Positions 1 to 9,940 of a stretch of DNA of 64,000 nt are shown here, in pieces (within the stretch, counting starts at the first letter, position 1; each line of letters starts with the position of its first letter). Location of the stretch: positions 124,001 to 188,000 of the forward strand of contig NZ_JAIUGV010000011.1 of the NCBI RefSeq assembly GCF_020164745.1, read 5' to 3'. The notes beneath the pieces were generated by a model, which worked only from the letters and a program-made list of their open reading frames with translations, did no database searches and was not told the DNA's origin. A program made the position numbers and the translations under genes. This DNA is from Mesorhizobium sp. ES1-4. Its GTDB lineage: Bacteria > Pseudomonadota > Alphaproteobacteria > Rhizobiales > Rhizobiaceae.

Positions 1-1052
1 ACCAGCCGGGCATTCACCTCGGCCAACAGGAACGGCATGCCACCGGTCATCATCTTGTGGGCGACCCGGATGCGGTGGCGGTAGGCAGGAGGGCAAGAAA
101 GCCAGCCGCCACGAAGACCGGCGGCGACGGATTTCGACAGGCCGCCGGCAATGATGGTGCGTTCGGGCGCGAATTCGGCAAGCAGCGGTGTCGGGTCGTC
201 GGTCAGGTGCCCGTAGAGGTCATCCTCGATCAGGATGATGTTATACTCACGGGCGACGCGCGCGATCGCCTCGCGGCGCGCCGCCGACAAGGTCACCAAG
301 GTCGGATTCTGCGCCGTGGGGATCAGGAACATCATCCTGGGGTGCTTTTGCGCGCAGACGCGTTCGAAATCGGCCGGATCGAGGCCTTCATCGTCCGAAG
401 CCACCAGCGCGGTGCGCCGGCCGATCAGGCCGGCACTGCGGGAAATCTGCGAGTAGGTAAGGTGCTCGAAGGCGACATAGTCGCCGGGCGTGGTCAGGGC
501 GGCGATCGCGGCCATGACGGCGGCATGGGTGCCGAGGGTAGGGACGATCGTATCGGCCGTTGGCCGGAAGGCGTTACGTGAAAGCCACCTGGCGCCGGCT
601 TCGTACCAGCGATCCGGGAAATCGCGCGTGTAGCTCGAAATCTCATAGGGGTGGTCCTGTGCGGCGCGCGACAGGACTTCGGCTACAATGGCACCCTGGC
701 CGATGTCAGGGGCCGCGGTGCTGTCGAAACGCAGCTTGTCCTTGGGCGCATCGACATAACGCGTGCCTTCCACGCTGGTGTCGGGCACCTCCGGCTTCGT
801 AACGCCGATGTTCTCGCCAAGCACATAGGTTCCCCGTCCGACCTCGCCACTGACGAGACCGCGCTCACGCAGCACTTGATAGGCCCGCCCGACCGTGCCG
901 ACCGTGGCGCCGATATCGTAGGCGAGGTCGCGCTGTGGCGGCAGCTTGGCCCCCGCACCGATCACCCCCCGGTCGATATCCGCCTCGATGGAATCCGCGA
1001 GGCGCTGATACAGCGGACCTGAACCGATGAGATCTGGAATCCAATTTGTCAT
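1..1052 (-). CDS. MocR/PdxR-like GntR-family regulator with aminotransferase domain (partial, 3' end off window)
   Basis: About 350 codons are visible; the C-terminal end lies beyond the left edge. Residues about 12-75 form a GntR winged helix, including KLPPQRDLA and VGRAYQVLRERGLV. The rest is a fold-type I aminotransferase domain. The PLP lysine is expected at K307 in GGLSKSVAAG, and IEDDLYGHL is the usual aspartate/tyrosine region. MocR proteins are PLP-sensing transcription regulators and usually control a divergent neighbour, here the DUF1127 gene at 1145. The ATG at 1052 gives the family N terminus (MTNWIPDLIGSGPLYQRLA). The effector and target are not known from sequence. Confidence 0.9.
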   Translation of the reverse strand, partial: MTNWIPDLIGSGPLYQRLADSIEADIDRGVIGAGAKLPPQRDLAYDIGATVGTVGRAYQVLRERGLVSGEVGRGTYVLGENIGVTKPEVPDTSVEGTRYVDAPKDKLRFDSTAAPDIGQGAIVAEVLSRAAQDHPYEISSYTRDFPDRWYEAGARWLSRNAFRPTADTIVPTLGTHAAVMAAIAALTTPGDYVAFEHLTYSQISRSAGLIGRRTALVASDDEGLDPADFERVCAQKHPRMMFLIPTAQNPTLVTLSAARREAIARVAREYNIILIEDDLYGHLTDDPTPLLAEFAPERTIIAGGLSKSVAAGLRGGWLSCPPAYRHRIRVAHKMMTGGMPFLLAEVNARL

Positions 1053-1064
1053 GGTGACAATTTT

Positions 1065-1108
1065 CTATATTGCGCCGTTTTGTGAGTCAATACATACCTA
1101 TATTGCGC
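1065..1108. promoter_or_regulatory. Direct-repeat operator candidate between mocR-like gene and DUF1127 gene
   Basis: Two exact copies of CTATATTGCGC lie at 1065-1075 and 1098-1108 in the 92-bp divergent intergenic region. They are 33 bp apart, about three helical turns. GntR/MocR regulators are known to bind direct repeats in such gaps, so autoregulation and control of the DUF1127 gene is inferred. Confidence 0.5.
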
Positions 1109-1144
1109 TAAAAGGGTGCAATTGACAATTCCGGCAGAAAGAAA

Positions 1145-1396
1145 ATGGATACAATCGGAACATTCCGCCTCTCAAGAACCGAAATGCTCAGCCGGCCTGG
1201 ACGTCCGTTTGGGCAGCGCGGCTTCGCCAGCCGACTTGTGCAAGTGCTCAGGTCGCTGGCGAAATGGATCGACTATCTGCTGGAGCGCAGGCGCGGCCGG
1301 CTGGCACTGCTGGAGATGACGGACGACCAACTCAAGGACATCGGCATCTCACGCTGCGACGCGCATCGCGAGGGCATCAAGCCGTTCTGGGAATAG
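1145..1396 (+). CDS. DUF1127 (YjiS-like) small protein
   Basis: An 83-residue protein with the C-terminal DUF1127 signature, residues about 35-80: LLERRRGRLALLEM, TDDQLKDIGISR and the tail REGIKPFWE. Arginine-rich DUF1127 proteins are common in alphaproteobacteria, and some have been linked to RNA-related or phosphate/stress functions; the role here is unknown. The gene is divergent from the MocR-like regulator and close to two direct repeats, so regulation by it is likely. Translation probably starts at ATG 1145; the upstream purine-rich AGAAAGAAA is only a weak ribosome site. Confidence 0.8.
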   Translation: MDTIGTFRLSRTEMLSRPGRPFGQRGFASRLVQVLRSLAKWIDYLLERRRGRLALLEMTDDQLKDIGISRCDAHREGIKPFWE

Positions 1397-1418
1397 CGCC
1401 CGGCCTATCGGGCGCCTT
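1396..1418. terminator. Shared hairpin between convergent genes
   Basis: A 7-bp stem (GCGCCCG 1396-1402 with CGGGCGC 1409-1415) and a 6-nt loop sit between the DUF1127 gene and the convergent membrane-protein gene, followed by CTTTG. The stop codon of the minus-strand gene lies in the loop. The T tract is short, so termination is likely but weak. Confidence 0.45.
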
Positions 1419-2045
1419 TGCTCCTGAGGCTCCCGATACCATGGTCGACGAAAACGGCGGCGACGCAGATCACCAGGAACAACGCGATGATGGCGAGCGC
1501 CGCGACGGCGACGCTCGCCATGCCGTTCTTGGCGATGTCGAGGAAGGGGTATGGCACCTCGCCCGCCAGCGGCGCCCGTGCCAGCGTATAGGCCAGATAG
1601 GCAATGGGATAGGTAACCCACCAGGAGATGTCGCTCCATCTCGTTCTGCCATCGGCGCCTGATATCAGCCACCCAGCACGAACAGCACCGGCGTCACGTA
1701 GTGCAGCAGGACGTCGCAAAGCAGGAACAGGCCCTGTGGCTGCCAGAGCGGCGCCAGCACGGTGGCATAGACGATGAGGACCAGGGTGATCGAAACTGCG
1801 ACGCCCCCTCGCATCCGCGGTCCGGCAAAGGCCGGCAGCCACGCATAGCCGCTGGATGACAACAGCGAGGTGTGGACCAGCACGGCGCCGATGTTGGTCA
1901 GGATGGTGAAGAAGCTGAGATAGAAGACGATCGAGCCGGGCAGGCCGCGGCCCGCTTCCATCGACGCTGGAATGGTGATCGAGAACTGCAGGGCGAGCGC
2001 AATAAGGCCGACAACCAATCCCGCGATCTGCAGGAAGCGGCCCAC
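1405..2045 (-). pseudogene. Pr6Pr-family membrane protein, frameshifted
   Basis: The first frame begins at a GTG about 2045, 8 nt after the upstream stop, and encodes several transmembrane segments (FLQIAGLVVGLIALALQF, SIVFYLSFFTILTNIGAVLV, HYVTPVLFVLGG). It then hits TGA at 1665. The sequence continues in another frame with the rest of the family pattern (DISWWVTYPIAYLAYTLARA, PYPFLDIAKNG, a final helix). One missing base near 1665 explains this. The protein would be about 210 residues and of unknown function. It may be a true pseudogene or an assembly error. Confidence 0.7.
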
Positions 2046-2052
2046 GGCAGGT

Positions 2053-2460
2053 TCAGGCGGTGGCTGCGCAGGCCGGATTGCCCGCCTGCCAGCGCGCGAT
2101 ATCCGAACTGATGCGCCCGCCAAGCGGGTCGTTCATTAACGGTCCGAAGACGTCGACGCGGCTTGAGCTTCCTTGTGCCTGCACGACCAGCAACGGTTTG
2201 CCGCCATAGTGCTTGGCCGGCACCAGCAGGAAGCGCGGCGTGCCGCTGAACGAGTTCAGCTCATTGGCCATCTGATACTGCTTGAAAGCCGGATCCTTGC
2301 TGGCGATCCAGCATTTGTGGGCCGATATCGCCACCTGTTCCATGGCCAGCAGCGCGGCGCTTTTGCCCGAGGGCACGGGCGTGCTCTTGGGGCTCGACTG
2401 GCACGATGCCAGCGCGAACCCCGCCACGGCGACGATGACGATCGTGCTGGTCTTGATCAA
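2053..2460 (-). CDS. Small lipoprotein, function unknown
   Basis: Starting from TTG at 2460, whose TTGA overlaps the stop of the upstream GST gene, the protein has a short signal peptide (IKTSTIVIVAVAGFALASC) ending in a lipobox LASC. The mature part is about 115 residues. An alternative longer start (2520) would lie inside the GST gene and would bury the signal peptide. The start/stop overlap suggests translational coupling to the GST gene. No domain was recognised. Confidence 0.7.
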   Translation of the reverse strand: MIKTSTIVIVAVAGFALASCQSSPKSTPVPSGKSAALLAMEQVAISAHKCWIASKDPAFKQYQMANELNSFSGTPRFLLVPAKHYGGKPLLVVQAQGSSSRVDVFGPLMNDPLGGRISSDIARWQAGNPACAATA

Positions 2461-3122
2461 GCGGCACCCATCTCGAGTTCGGACAGAAAGACAGTCAGGC
2501 CGTCTGTCATCTCGCCCCACACCCTGGACAGGGCGGGATGCTGCGAGGCGATCTGCTCATAGGCATCGAATTTGGGATAGGCATCGAGCAGGTCGTGCCG
2601 GCCCGTCATGGCGCGGAAATTGTTGAAGATGAACCGCGTCGGCGTCAGCCAGGCATCGGCGAAGCTGATGTCGTGGCCGAGCGCGAAGGGACCTTGCGCC
2701 ATGCGTGCCTCGATGGCCGCCAGCCCATGGTGGAGACGGACGAATTGGGCGTCGATCTCGACAGGGTTGCGCTTCGGCACGAAATGCAGCTCGAAAAGCT
2801 TCATCGTCGGCGTCAGCACATCGAGATCGGTGATGCGGGCGAACATGCGCACTAGGGCGCGGTCCTTCGAATCGGGCGGCAACAGCGCCGGCTCGGGAAA
2901 CCGCTCCTCGAAATATTCCGCGATGACCACCGATTCGACGATGGTTTCGCCCGAGCCGGTGATCAGAACCGGAATCCGATTCATCGGTGAGATGGCGCGA
3001 AACTCTTCAGGAATGGGAAAACCCTGCGGCGGCGCGATGATCTTGAGCGGCACGTCCTTGATGTAGGCCAGTGCCCGCACGATCGAAGAGTAGGGCGACA
3101 ACGGCCGCGAATAGAGTTTCAT
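2457..3122 (-). CDS. Glutathione S-transferase family protein
   Basis: At 221 residues it matches the usual GST length. The N-terminal thioredoxin-like domain (about 1-80) has MKLYSRPLSPYSSIVRALAY, the cis-proline region NRIPVLITG and the glutathione-contact motif ETIVESVVIAEY. An all-helical C-terminal domain follows. It would conjugate or reduce small electrophiles in the cytosol. It lies 64 nt downstream of purQ on the same strand and heads a short run with the lipoprotein and the Pr6Pr gene. The substrate is unknown. Confidence 0.88.
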   Translation of the reverse strand: MKLYSRPLSPYSSIVRALAYIKDVPLKIIAPPQGFPIPEEFRAISPMNRIPVLITGSGETIVESVVIAEYFEERFPEPALLPPDSKDRALVRMFARITDLDVLTPTMKLFELHFVPKRNPVEIDAQFVRLHHGLAAIEARMAQGPFALGHDISFADAWLTPTRFIFNNFRAMTGRHDLLDAYPKFDAYEQIASQHPALSRVWGEMTDGLTVFLSELEMGAA

Positions 3123-3186
3123 GACCGTCTCTCCCTCACGCTATGATCTTGAATTACCGCAATTCTTAAGGTCGCGGTTGCAAACT

Positions 3187-3855
3187 TCAAGCGGCAATGC
3201 CCAAGGCACCTTCGAACAGTGCCCTGCCGTCACTGCCGCCATGCGCTGCTTCTATCAGGTTCTCGGGATGCGGCATCAGACCAAGCACATTGCCTTGTTC
3301 ATTGACGATGCCGGCGATGTCGTTGATCGAGCCGTTCGGATTGGTGCCTTCGGCATAGCGGAACACCACCTGGCCTTCGCCTTCGATCCGGGCAAGCGTG
3401 TCGGCGTCGGCAAAGTAATTGCCGTCGTGATGCGCCACCGGCGAACGGATGATCTGGCCCGGCTGGTAGCGGCGGGTGAACATGGTGTTGGCGTTGGCGA
3501 TCTCGAGCTTGACCTGCCGGCAGACGAATTTCAGCGAGGTGTTGCGCATCAGCGCACCGGGCAGCAGACCGGCCTCGACCAGGATCTGGAACCCGTTGCA
3601 GACGCCGATGACCATGACGCCCCTGGCCGCCTTTTCGGCGACCGCCCGCATCACCGGCATGCGCGCGGCGATCGCGCCGCAGCGCAGATAATCGCCGAAG
3701 GAGAAGCCGCCCGGAATAGCGATCAGGTCGACATCGGGGATTTCCGTGTCGGTCTGCCAGACGGTTGCCGGCGGTTTGCCGGAAATCTTGGTCAGCGCCG
3801 CGATCATGTCGCGGTCGCGATTGAGTCCGGGGAGAAGGACGACGGCGGATTTCAT
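3187..3855 (-). CDS. purQ: Phosphoribosylformylglycinamidine synthase, glutaminase subunit
   Basis: This is the 222-residue class-I glutamine amidotransferase subunit of FGAM synthase. It supplies ammonia to PurL in step 4 of purine synthesis. The nucleophile is C86 in GVCNGFQ, and the catalytic His/Glu are H196 and E198 in MPHPEN. The N terminus [12 protein letters not shown] is typical. It is the last purine gene of a minus-strand purC-purS-purQ run and needs PurS and PurL as partners; purL is not in this window. Confidence 0.97.
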   Translation of the reverse strand: MKSAVVLLPGLNRDRDMIAALTKISGKPPATVWQTDTEIPDVDLIAIPGGFSFGDYLRCGAIAARMPVMRAVAEKAARGVMVIGVCNGFQILVEAGLLPGALMRNTSLKFVCRQVKLEIANANTMFTRRYQPGQIIRSPVAHHDGNYFADADTLARIEGEGQVVFRYAEGTNPNGSINDIAGIVNEQGNVLGLMPHPENLIEAAHGGSDGRALFEGALGIAA

Positions 3856-3863
3856 TTTGGTTC

Positions 3864-4059
3864 TTAAGGCCTCTGAGCTTCGGTAAGTTCGCGCAGGTCG
3901 AGACGGCGTTCTACGCGTTCAGGTCTGTCACTTTGCGTTGCCACCATGTGCCTCGCATAACATTCAATTCGTCTCCGAAACGTCCCGACGAAGCTCACCA
4001 ATTTCGTGATGCACGTGCTTCAGCAGCTCGAACATCAACTCATTCGTGACTTCCGGCAT
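3864..4059 (-). pseudogene. Frameshifted small coiled-coil protein between purS and purQ
   Basis: A strong ribosome site (GGAGGAAGC) precedes ATG 4059 and a 31-codon ORF (VTNELMFELLKHVHHEIGEL) that stops at 3964. The +1 frame carries on with RHMVATQSD and [18 protein letters not shown] to a stop at 3864. Together they look like the roughly 65-90-residue coiled-coil proteins that rhizobia often carry at this place, broken by one frameshift near 3970-3980. If the short form is made, it is a 31-residue peptide. No function is known. Confidence 0.55.
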
Positions 4060-4077
4060 GCTTCCTCCGACACAACC

Positions 4078-4320
4078 TCAGGTGAGTGTCACACTATAGT
4101 TCTCGATGACCGTGTTCGCCAGAAGCTTGTCGCACATGGCCTTGAGGTCGGCTTCGGCCTTGGCCTTGTCGGTCTCCGCCAGCTCGACGTCGAACACCTT
4201 GCCCTGCCGCACCGCGCCGACGCCACCGAAGCCCAGCCCCGACAGTGCGTGCTCGATTGCCTTGCCCTGTGGGTCCAGAACGCCATTTTTGAGGGTGACG
4301 GTAATGCGGGCCTTGATCAC
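4078..4320 (-). CDS. purS: Phosphoribosylformylglycinamidine synthase subunit PurS
   Basis: The 80-residue PurS forms the structural bridge of the small-type FGAM synthase with PurQ and PurL. It has the usual IKARITVTLKNG start, GKAIEHALSGLGF and NTVIENYSV near the end. GTG 4320 is preferred because AGGAG lies 10 nt upstream and the protein then begins exactly as in the family; an ATG at 4329 sits only 1 nt after that AGGAG. It lies 43 nt downstream of purC and is probably co-transcribed. Confidence 0.93.
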   Translation of the reverse strand: MIKARITVTLKNGVLDPQGKAIEHALSGLGFGGVGAVRQGKVFDVELAETDKAKAEADLKAMCDKLLANTVIENYSVTLT

Positions 4321-4363
4321 GCTGGACATGCTCCTGTTCTGGGTTTGGGGTGGCAAACCGCTA

Positions 4364-5158
4364 TCAGTGCGGCTTGCCCTTGAAGCCATCGGTCGAGGCG
4401 ACGAGCACCGGACCGGTGGGGCGCGGCGGCTCGTTCTCGTTCATGATGCCGAGGCGGCGGGCGACTTCCTGGTAGGCCTCGACGAGGCCGCCCATGTCGC
4501 GCCGGAAACGGTCCTTGTCGAGCTTGTCCTGCGTCGCCACGTCCCACAGGCGGCAGGAGTCCGGCGAAATCTCGTCGGCGACGACGATGCGCATCATGTC
4601 GCCCTCGAACAGGCGGCCGCATTCGATCTTGAAGTCGACGAGCTGGATGCCAACCCCCATGAACAGGCCGGAGAGGAAATCGTTGACGCGGATGGCCAGC
4701 GCCATGATGTCGTCGATCTCCTGCGGGCTCGCCCAGCCGAATGCCGTGACGTGCTCTTCCGAAACCATCGGGTCATCGAGCGCGTCGGCCTTGTAATAGA
4801 ATTCGATGATCGAGCGCGGCAGGACGGTGCCTTCCTCGATGCCGAGGCGCTTGGACAACGAACCGGCGGCGACATTGCGCACCACCACTTCAAGCGGGAT
4901 AATCTCGACTTCCTTGATCAGCTGCTCGCGCATGTTGAGCCGGCGGATGAAGTGGGTCGGAATGCCCATGCGGTTCAAATGATTGAAGATGTATTCGGAA
5001 ATGCGGTTGTTGAGCACGCCCTTGCCGTCGATCACCTCGTGTTTCTTCTTGTTGAACGCCGTTGCGTCGTCCTTGAAGAACTGGATCAGCGTGCCCGGTT
5101 CCGGCCCCTCATAGAGGATCTTGGCCTTGCCTTCATAAATGCGGCGGCGATTTTTCAT
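4364..5158 (-). CDS. purC: Phosphoribosylaminoimidazole-succinocarboxamide synthase (SAICAR synthetase)
   Basis: A 264-residue enzyme joining CAIR and aspartate with ATP in purine synthesis. Typical features are [20 protein letters not shown] at the N terminus (ATP site), [11 protein letters not shown], and the signature region [10 protein letters not shown] followed by [14 protein letters not shown]. The ATG at 5158 was chosen because the longer frame adds 36 residues foreign to the family. First gene of the purC-purS-purQ run, divergent from the zeta-subunit gene. Confidence 0.97.
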   Translation of the reverse strand: MKNRRRIYEGKAKILYEGPEPGTLIQFFKDDATAFNKKKHEVIDGKGVLNNRISEYIFNHLNRMGIPTHFIRRLNMREQLIKEVEIIPLEVVVRNVAAGSLSKRLGIEEGTVLPRSIIEFYYKADALDDPMVSEEHVTAFGWASPQEIDDIMALAIRVNDFLSGLFMGVGIQLVDFKIECGRLFEGDMMRIVVADEISPDSCRLWDVATQDKLDKDRFRRDMGGLVEAYQEVARRLGIMNENEPPRPTGPVLVASTDGFKGKPH

Positions 5159-5432
5159 CTGATTTTTCTCTGGATTTCCGGACAGGCGGCAAGCGGCCAC
5201 TTCCTGTCCGTGCGCCTGAATTGGTGCGGCGACGGTGACGTACAATGCCGGGTCTATCCCAATCACATCGTTTGCTCAATCGGCAAATCCTTCCAATCAA
5301 CCGCTTTCGGGACTGAAATGCCGCAGCGCAGCATATGACGAAGCATATTGACCGGCCCGCGACCTTTTGGTTTGTGCTTCGACAACACACATATTCACCG
5401 CCAACGAATCGGATTTGACCCGGAGGGACGCC

Positions 5433-5753
5433 ATGAGCAGCATGAAAGACCGCGAAGAGGGCTTCGAGCGCAAATTTGCATTCGACGAGGAGCTTCGGTT
5501 CAAGGCTTCGGCGCGGCGCAACAAGGCGCTTGGTCTGTGGGCCGCCGAAAAGCTCGGAAAATCCGGTGCCGACGCCGATACCTACGCCAAGGAAGTCGTC
5601 GTTTCCGACATCGAGGAAGCCGGCGACCACGATGTGTTCCGCAAGATACGCAGGGATTTCGATGCCGCCGGCATCGAGCAATCCGATCATCAGATCCGCC
5701 GCACCATGGACGAACTGATGGCGCAGGCGATCGAGCAGATCAAAAACACCTGA
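5433..5753 (+). CDS. F1-ATPase inhibitor subunit zeta (DUF1476)
   Basis: A 106-residue protein of the DUF1476 family. Its Paracoccus member is the zeta subunit that blocks ATP hydrolysis by F1FO-ATP synthase. The inhibitory N-terminal stretch MKDREEGFERKFAFDEELRF is well conserved, followed by the helical part with RNKALGLWAAEKLG and DFDAAGIEQSDHQIRRTMDEL. GGAGGG ends 5 nt before ATG 5433. Transcribed divergently from purC and followed by a strong terminator, so probably monocistronic. Confidence 0.92.
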   Translation: MSSMKDREEGFERKFAFDEELRFKASARRNKALGLWAAEKLGKSGADADTYAKEVVVSDIEEAGDHDVFRKIRRDFDAAGIEQSDHQIRRTMDELMAQAIEQIKNT

Positions 5754-5774
5754 TCCATCACACTGGACCAATCG

Positions 5775-5803
5775 ACCGCCCGGCCGCGCCGGGCGGTTTT
5801 TCT
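5775..5803 (+). terminator. Rho-independent terminator after zeta-subunit gene
   Basis: A perfect 10-bp stem (ACCGCCCGGC 5775-5784 with GCCGGGCGGT 5788-5797), a 3-nt loop and a T-rich tail (TTTTTCTTT). Confidence 0.88.
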
Positions 5804-5859
5804 TTGCCTTCGCCATGGTTTCGGGCTGAAACTGCGATCCCTAACAAGGAAGAGATCAG

Positions 5860-6633
5860 ATGTCCCTGAAGTCCCGTCTTGCCGCCGATGAAACCCTGGT
5901 CACCGCGTGGTCGGGCGTGCCGGACGCGCTGACAGTGGAGATACTCGCCAGGCAGGACTTCGATGCGGTCACACTCGACATGCAGCATGGCGGCCATCAC
6001 GAGGACAGCGTCCTGCGCGGTCTGGCGCCGGTGCTGGCTACCGGAAAGCCGGCGCTGGTGCGCATTCCCGTTGGCCGCTTCGACATGGCCAGCCGGGCTC
6101 TCGATTTCGGCGCCGAAGCGGTCATTGCACCCATGGTCAACTCGGTGGCCGATGCAAAGCTGTTCGCCGCGGCCATGAAATATCCGCCGCTCGGCGAGCG
6201 CTCGTGGGGTCCGACCTATGCCTTTCCGCGCCATGGCAAGGGCGACTATGCCGAATGGCTGCGCGACACCAACCAGCGCACCTTGGCTTTTGCCATGGTC
6301 GAGACGCGCGCCGCGCTCGATGCGCTCGATGGCATCCTCGACACGCCGGGCATCGACGGCATTTTCCTCGGGCCATCCGATTTCTCGATCGCCTGGACCA
6401 ACGGCGCCACGGTCAGTTCCACGCTGGAAAGCATGATGGAGACGGTGGCCTCGGTTGCCGAGCGCACCCGCAAGGCCGGCAAGCATGCGGCGATCTACGT
6501 CGTCGAACCGGCCATCGCCGGCCGTGTCGTATCGATGGGCTACCGGCTGCTCGCCACGGGCTCCGAGCATGCGCTTATTTCGCTGGGGGCAAAAAACCTG
6601 CTCAAGGACATCAAGGATTCGATCGGCGCCTGA
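5860..6633 (+). CDS. HpcH/HpaI-family aldolase (2-keto-3-deoxy acid aldolase type)
   Basis: A 257-residue class-II aldolase of the HpcH/HpaI/RhmA type, which cleaves 2-keto-3-deoxy acids to pyruvate and an aldehyde using a divalent metal. Visible motifs are DAVTLDMQHGGHH, LVRIPVGRF, the glutamate in MVETRAAL and GIDGIFLGPSDFS. The usual family length is about 255. Its true substrate cannot be read from sequence. AAGGAAGAG lies upstream of ATG 5860. It is convergent with the hydrolase at 6636-7190. Confidence 0.88.
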   Translation: MSLKSRLAADETLVTAWSGVPDALTVEILARQDFDAVTLDMQHGGHHEDSVLRGLAPVLATGKPALVRIPVGRFDMASRALDFGAEAVIAPMVNSVADAKLFAAAMKYPPLGERSWGPTYAFPRHGKGDYAEWLRDTNQRTLAFAMVETRAALDALDGILDTPGIDGIFLGPSDFSIAWTNGATVSSTLESMMETVASVAERTRKAGKHAAIYVVEPAIAGRVVSMGYRLLATGSEHALISLGAKNLLKDIKDSIGA

Positions 6634-6635
6634 TG

Positions 6636-7190
6636 CTAGGGCTTCAGGTCCGTCAGGAACTTGGCGAACGTCATCGAACCCTCCGGCCAGGGGCCAAAGC
6701 CTGAATCCTCGCTGAGATGACCGGTCTCGCCGGCGTCGATGAACAGCGAGCCCCAGGCGCCGGCGATGTCCTCGGCGACATCGAAGGGACAGAAGGGATC
6801 GTTGCGGCTGGCGATCACGATGGACGGAAACGGCAGCGGCTCACGCGGATAGGGGCCGAAGGTCATCAGGTGTCTCGGCTTGATCTTGGGATTGGCGACG
6901 TCGGGGGGCGCCACGAAGAAGGCGCCGGCGACCAGCTTCTGAAATTGCGGAATGGCTTGTATGGCCGCCGCCACTCCCAGTGAATGGGCAACGAGAACGA
7001 CAGGTTTCTCGGCCTCGTTGACCGCTTTGGCCACACTCGCCGTCCAGTCCTCGCGCACCGGCTTCGACCATTCGGCCTGCTCCACGCGACGCGCCGTCGA
7101 CAGTTTCGATTGCCAGCGGGTCTGCCAATGCTCGGGCCCGGAATTGGTGTAACCGGGAACGATCAGAATATCTGCGTCTTTGACCTTCAT
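6636..7190 (-). CDS. RBBP9/YdeN-family alpha/beta hydrolase
   Basis: A 184-residue small serine hydrolase. The N terminus ILIVPGYTNSGPEHWQTRW is typical of the RBBP9/YdeN family. The nucleophile is S70 in AHSLG, and the likely acid and base are D131 (RNDPFCP) and H158 (ETGHLS). These are cytosolic esterase-like proteins of uncertain substrate. Only 2 nt separate its stop from the convergent aldolase gene. Confidence 0.87.
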   Translation of the reverse strand: MKVKDADILIVPGYTNSGPEHWQTRWQSKLSTARRVEQAEWSKPVREDWTASVAKAVNEAEKPVVLVAHSLGVAAAIQAIPQFQKLVAGAFFVAPPDVANPKIKPRHLMTFGPYPREPLPFPSIVIASRNDPFCPFDVAEDIAGAWGSLFIDAGETGHLSEDSGFGPWPEGSMTFAKFLTDLKP

Positions 7191-7416
7191 GGCGCTGAGA
7201 TAGCGAGCGCGATTGTCTCATGCAACCGTTGATGGTTGCGCTCATCTTCGAAACGGTGAACAACATGTTCGCTTTTCGCTGTCTTGTGTGAACGATCACG
7301 ATCGACGATCTGTCGCGAGGAGAGAAACAGCCGGATTTTGGCGCCGGCATCACGTAGAATGATCGGGGCACGGGACTTCTGGCTTTGGAGGTCACCAAGC
7401 GCCGCAACGGAGACCA

Positions 7417-8232
7417 ATGATGAGCGAACTGCCATTTGCCGCCACCACGCCGGTGAGCGTCGCCCGGGTCGGGCTGAAGGCGCGTGACGCCGAAGGCCTC
7501 GCGGCCTACTACCGCCGGGTTGTCGGCCTGCAGGAGCTGAGCCGCGCCGACGGCGCGATCACCCTGGGTGCTGCGGGCCGTCCGCTGTTGGTCCTCGAGC
7601 CGGACGCGTCCGCCAAGCCGGACGATCCGCGCAGCGCGGGGCTCTTTCACACGGCCTTCCTGCTGCCCAGCCGTGCCGACCTCGGTCGCTGGATCAACCA
7701 CGCCATATCAGACAAGATCGCCATCGAGGGTGCTTCGGACCATCTGGTCAGCGAAGCGCTGTACCTGACCGACCCCGAGGGCAACGGGATCGAGATCTAT
7801 GCCGATCGCCGCCCGCAGGACTGGAAATGGAACGGTGACAGGATTGCCATGGCGACCGAGCGGATGAACATTCCTTCTGTCGTTGCCGAGGTGCCGGCCG
7901 GCGATGCGGGCTGGCAGGGCGCGCCGGAAAACAGCATCGTCGGCCATGTCCATTTGCGCGTCGGCAGGCCGGAAGAGGCCGAAGCCTGGTGGAACCAGGA
8001 ATTCGGCTTCGACACGGTCGCCAAATATGGCGGCCAGGCGGTGTTCCTGTCTTCAGGCCATTACCACCATCATATCGGCGCCAACGCATGGCAAAGCGCC
8101 GGCGCCGGCCGCCGCGACCCGTCCCGCTCGGGCCTCGCCTGGGTCGAGATGCGTTCCGACAATGTGAGCAGCGAAACGACCCGTGAAGACCCGTGGGGCA
8201 CGGTGATCAGGACGGTGCCAGGCAAGGCCTGA
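7417..8232 (+). CDS. VOC-family ring-cleavage dioxygenase-like protein
   Basis: A 271-residue two-module vicinal oxygen chelate protein, like CatE-type catechol 2,3-dioxygenases. Module 1 (about 10-130) carries LFHTAFLLP and the metal glutamate in GNGIEIYADR. Module 2 (about 160-265) starts with IVGHVHLRVG and has SSGHYHHHIGANAW. These are the expected Fe(II) His/His/Glu sites. The second ATG at 7420 sits at a better distance from GGAG (7409-7412) and may be the real start. Whether it cleaves a catechol or another substrate is unknown. Confidence 0.82.
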   Translation: MMSELPFAATTPVSVARVGLKARDAEGLAAYYRRVVGLQELSRADGAITLGAAGRPLLVLEPDASAKPDDPRSAGLFHTAFLLPSRADLGRWINHAISDKIAIEGASDHLVSEALYLTDPEGNGIEIYADRRPQDWKWNGDRIAMATERMNIPSVVAEVPAGDAGWQGAPENSIVGHVHLRVGRPEEAEAWWNQEFGFDTVAKYGGQAVFLSSGHYHHHIGANAWQSAGAGRRDPSRSGLAWVEMRSDNVSSETTREDPWGTVIRTVPGKA

Positions 8233-8274
8233 TCGAGCGTCGACACAGCTTCTCTCCCCGTCACTGTATGTACG

Positions 8275-8393
8275 TCTAGAGCATGATGCCGAAAAGTGTG
8301 AAGCGGTTTTCGGGCAACATCATGCTCTATCTCTTTGATTTAGAGACGGATTCAGATTCAGGTCGACTCGACCTGAAATCATCCGGCTCTAGA
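8275..8393 (+). repeat. Intergenic mosaic repeat, family A, copy 1
   Basis: A 119-bp element flanked by TCTAGA on both ends. A near-identical inverted copy is at 21599-21717. Inside are a long hairpin (AGAGCATGATG paired with CATCATGCTCT) and the palindrome TCAGGTCGACTCGACCTGA. It resembles rhizobium intergenic mosaic (RIME) elements and lies between the convergent VOC and purB genes. Confidence 0.85.
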
Positions 8394-8410
8394 GACGGGG
8401 AGAGGGAAAG

Positions 8411-9718
<1,308 letters not shown>

Positions 9719-9940
9719 ACGGATCGTTTTCCAGCTTCGCGTTGCGTTGGCCGCGTCCTAACAGAGGTGGGCAAAATGCTCAACGTTGCTGCCGCGCAAA
9801 CCAGAGGCGTGCACTACGGCTGACGAGACGCCATCTCCCTGGTGAGAGGATCGCCAAGTCAAAACGCCGTGCCGACCACAGCCGATGCATCCAATCCGCT
9901 CGCAATTTGTTATTGTCGGCAATCCCAATGGAGAACCACC

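Noticed and set aside
57-581. Long + strand open frame (174 codons) at the left edge
   Set aside because: It is antisense to the MocR-like regulator, which has clear HTH and PLP-lysine motifs.
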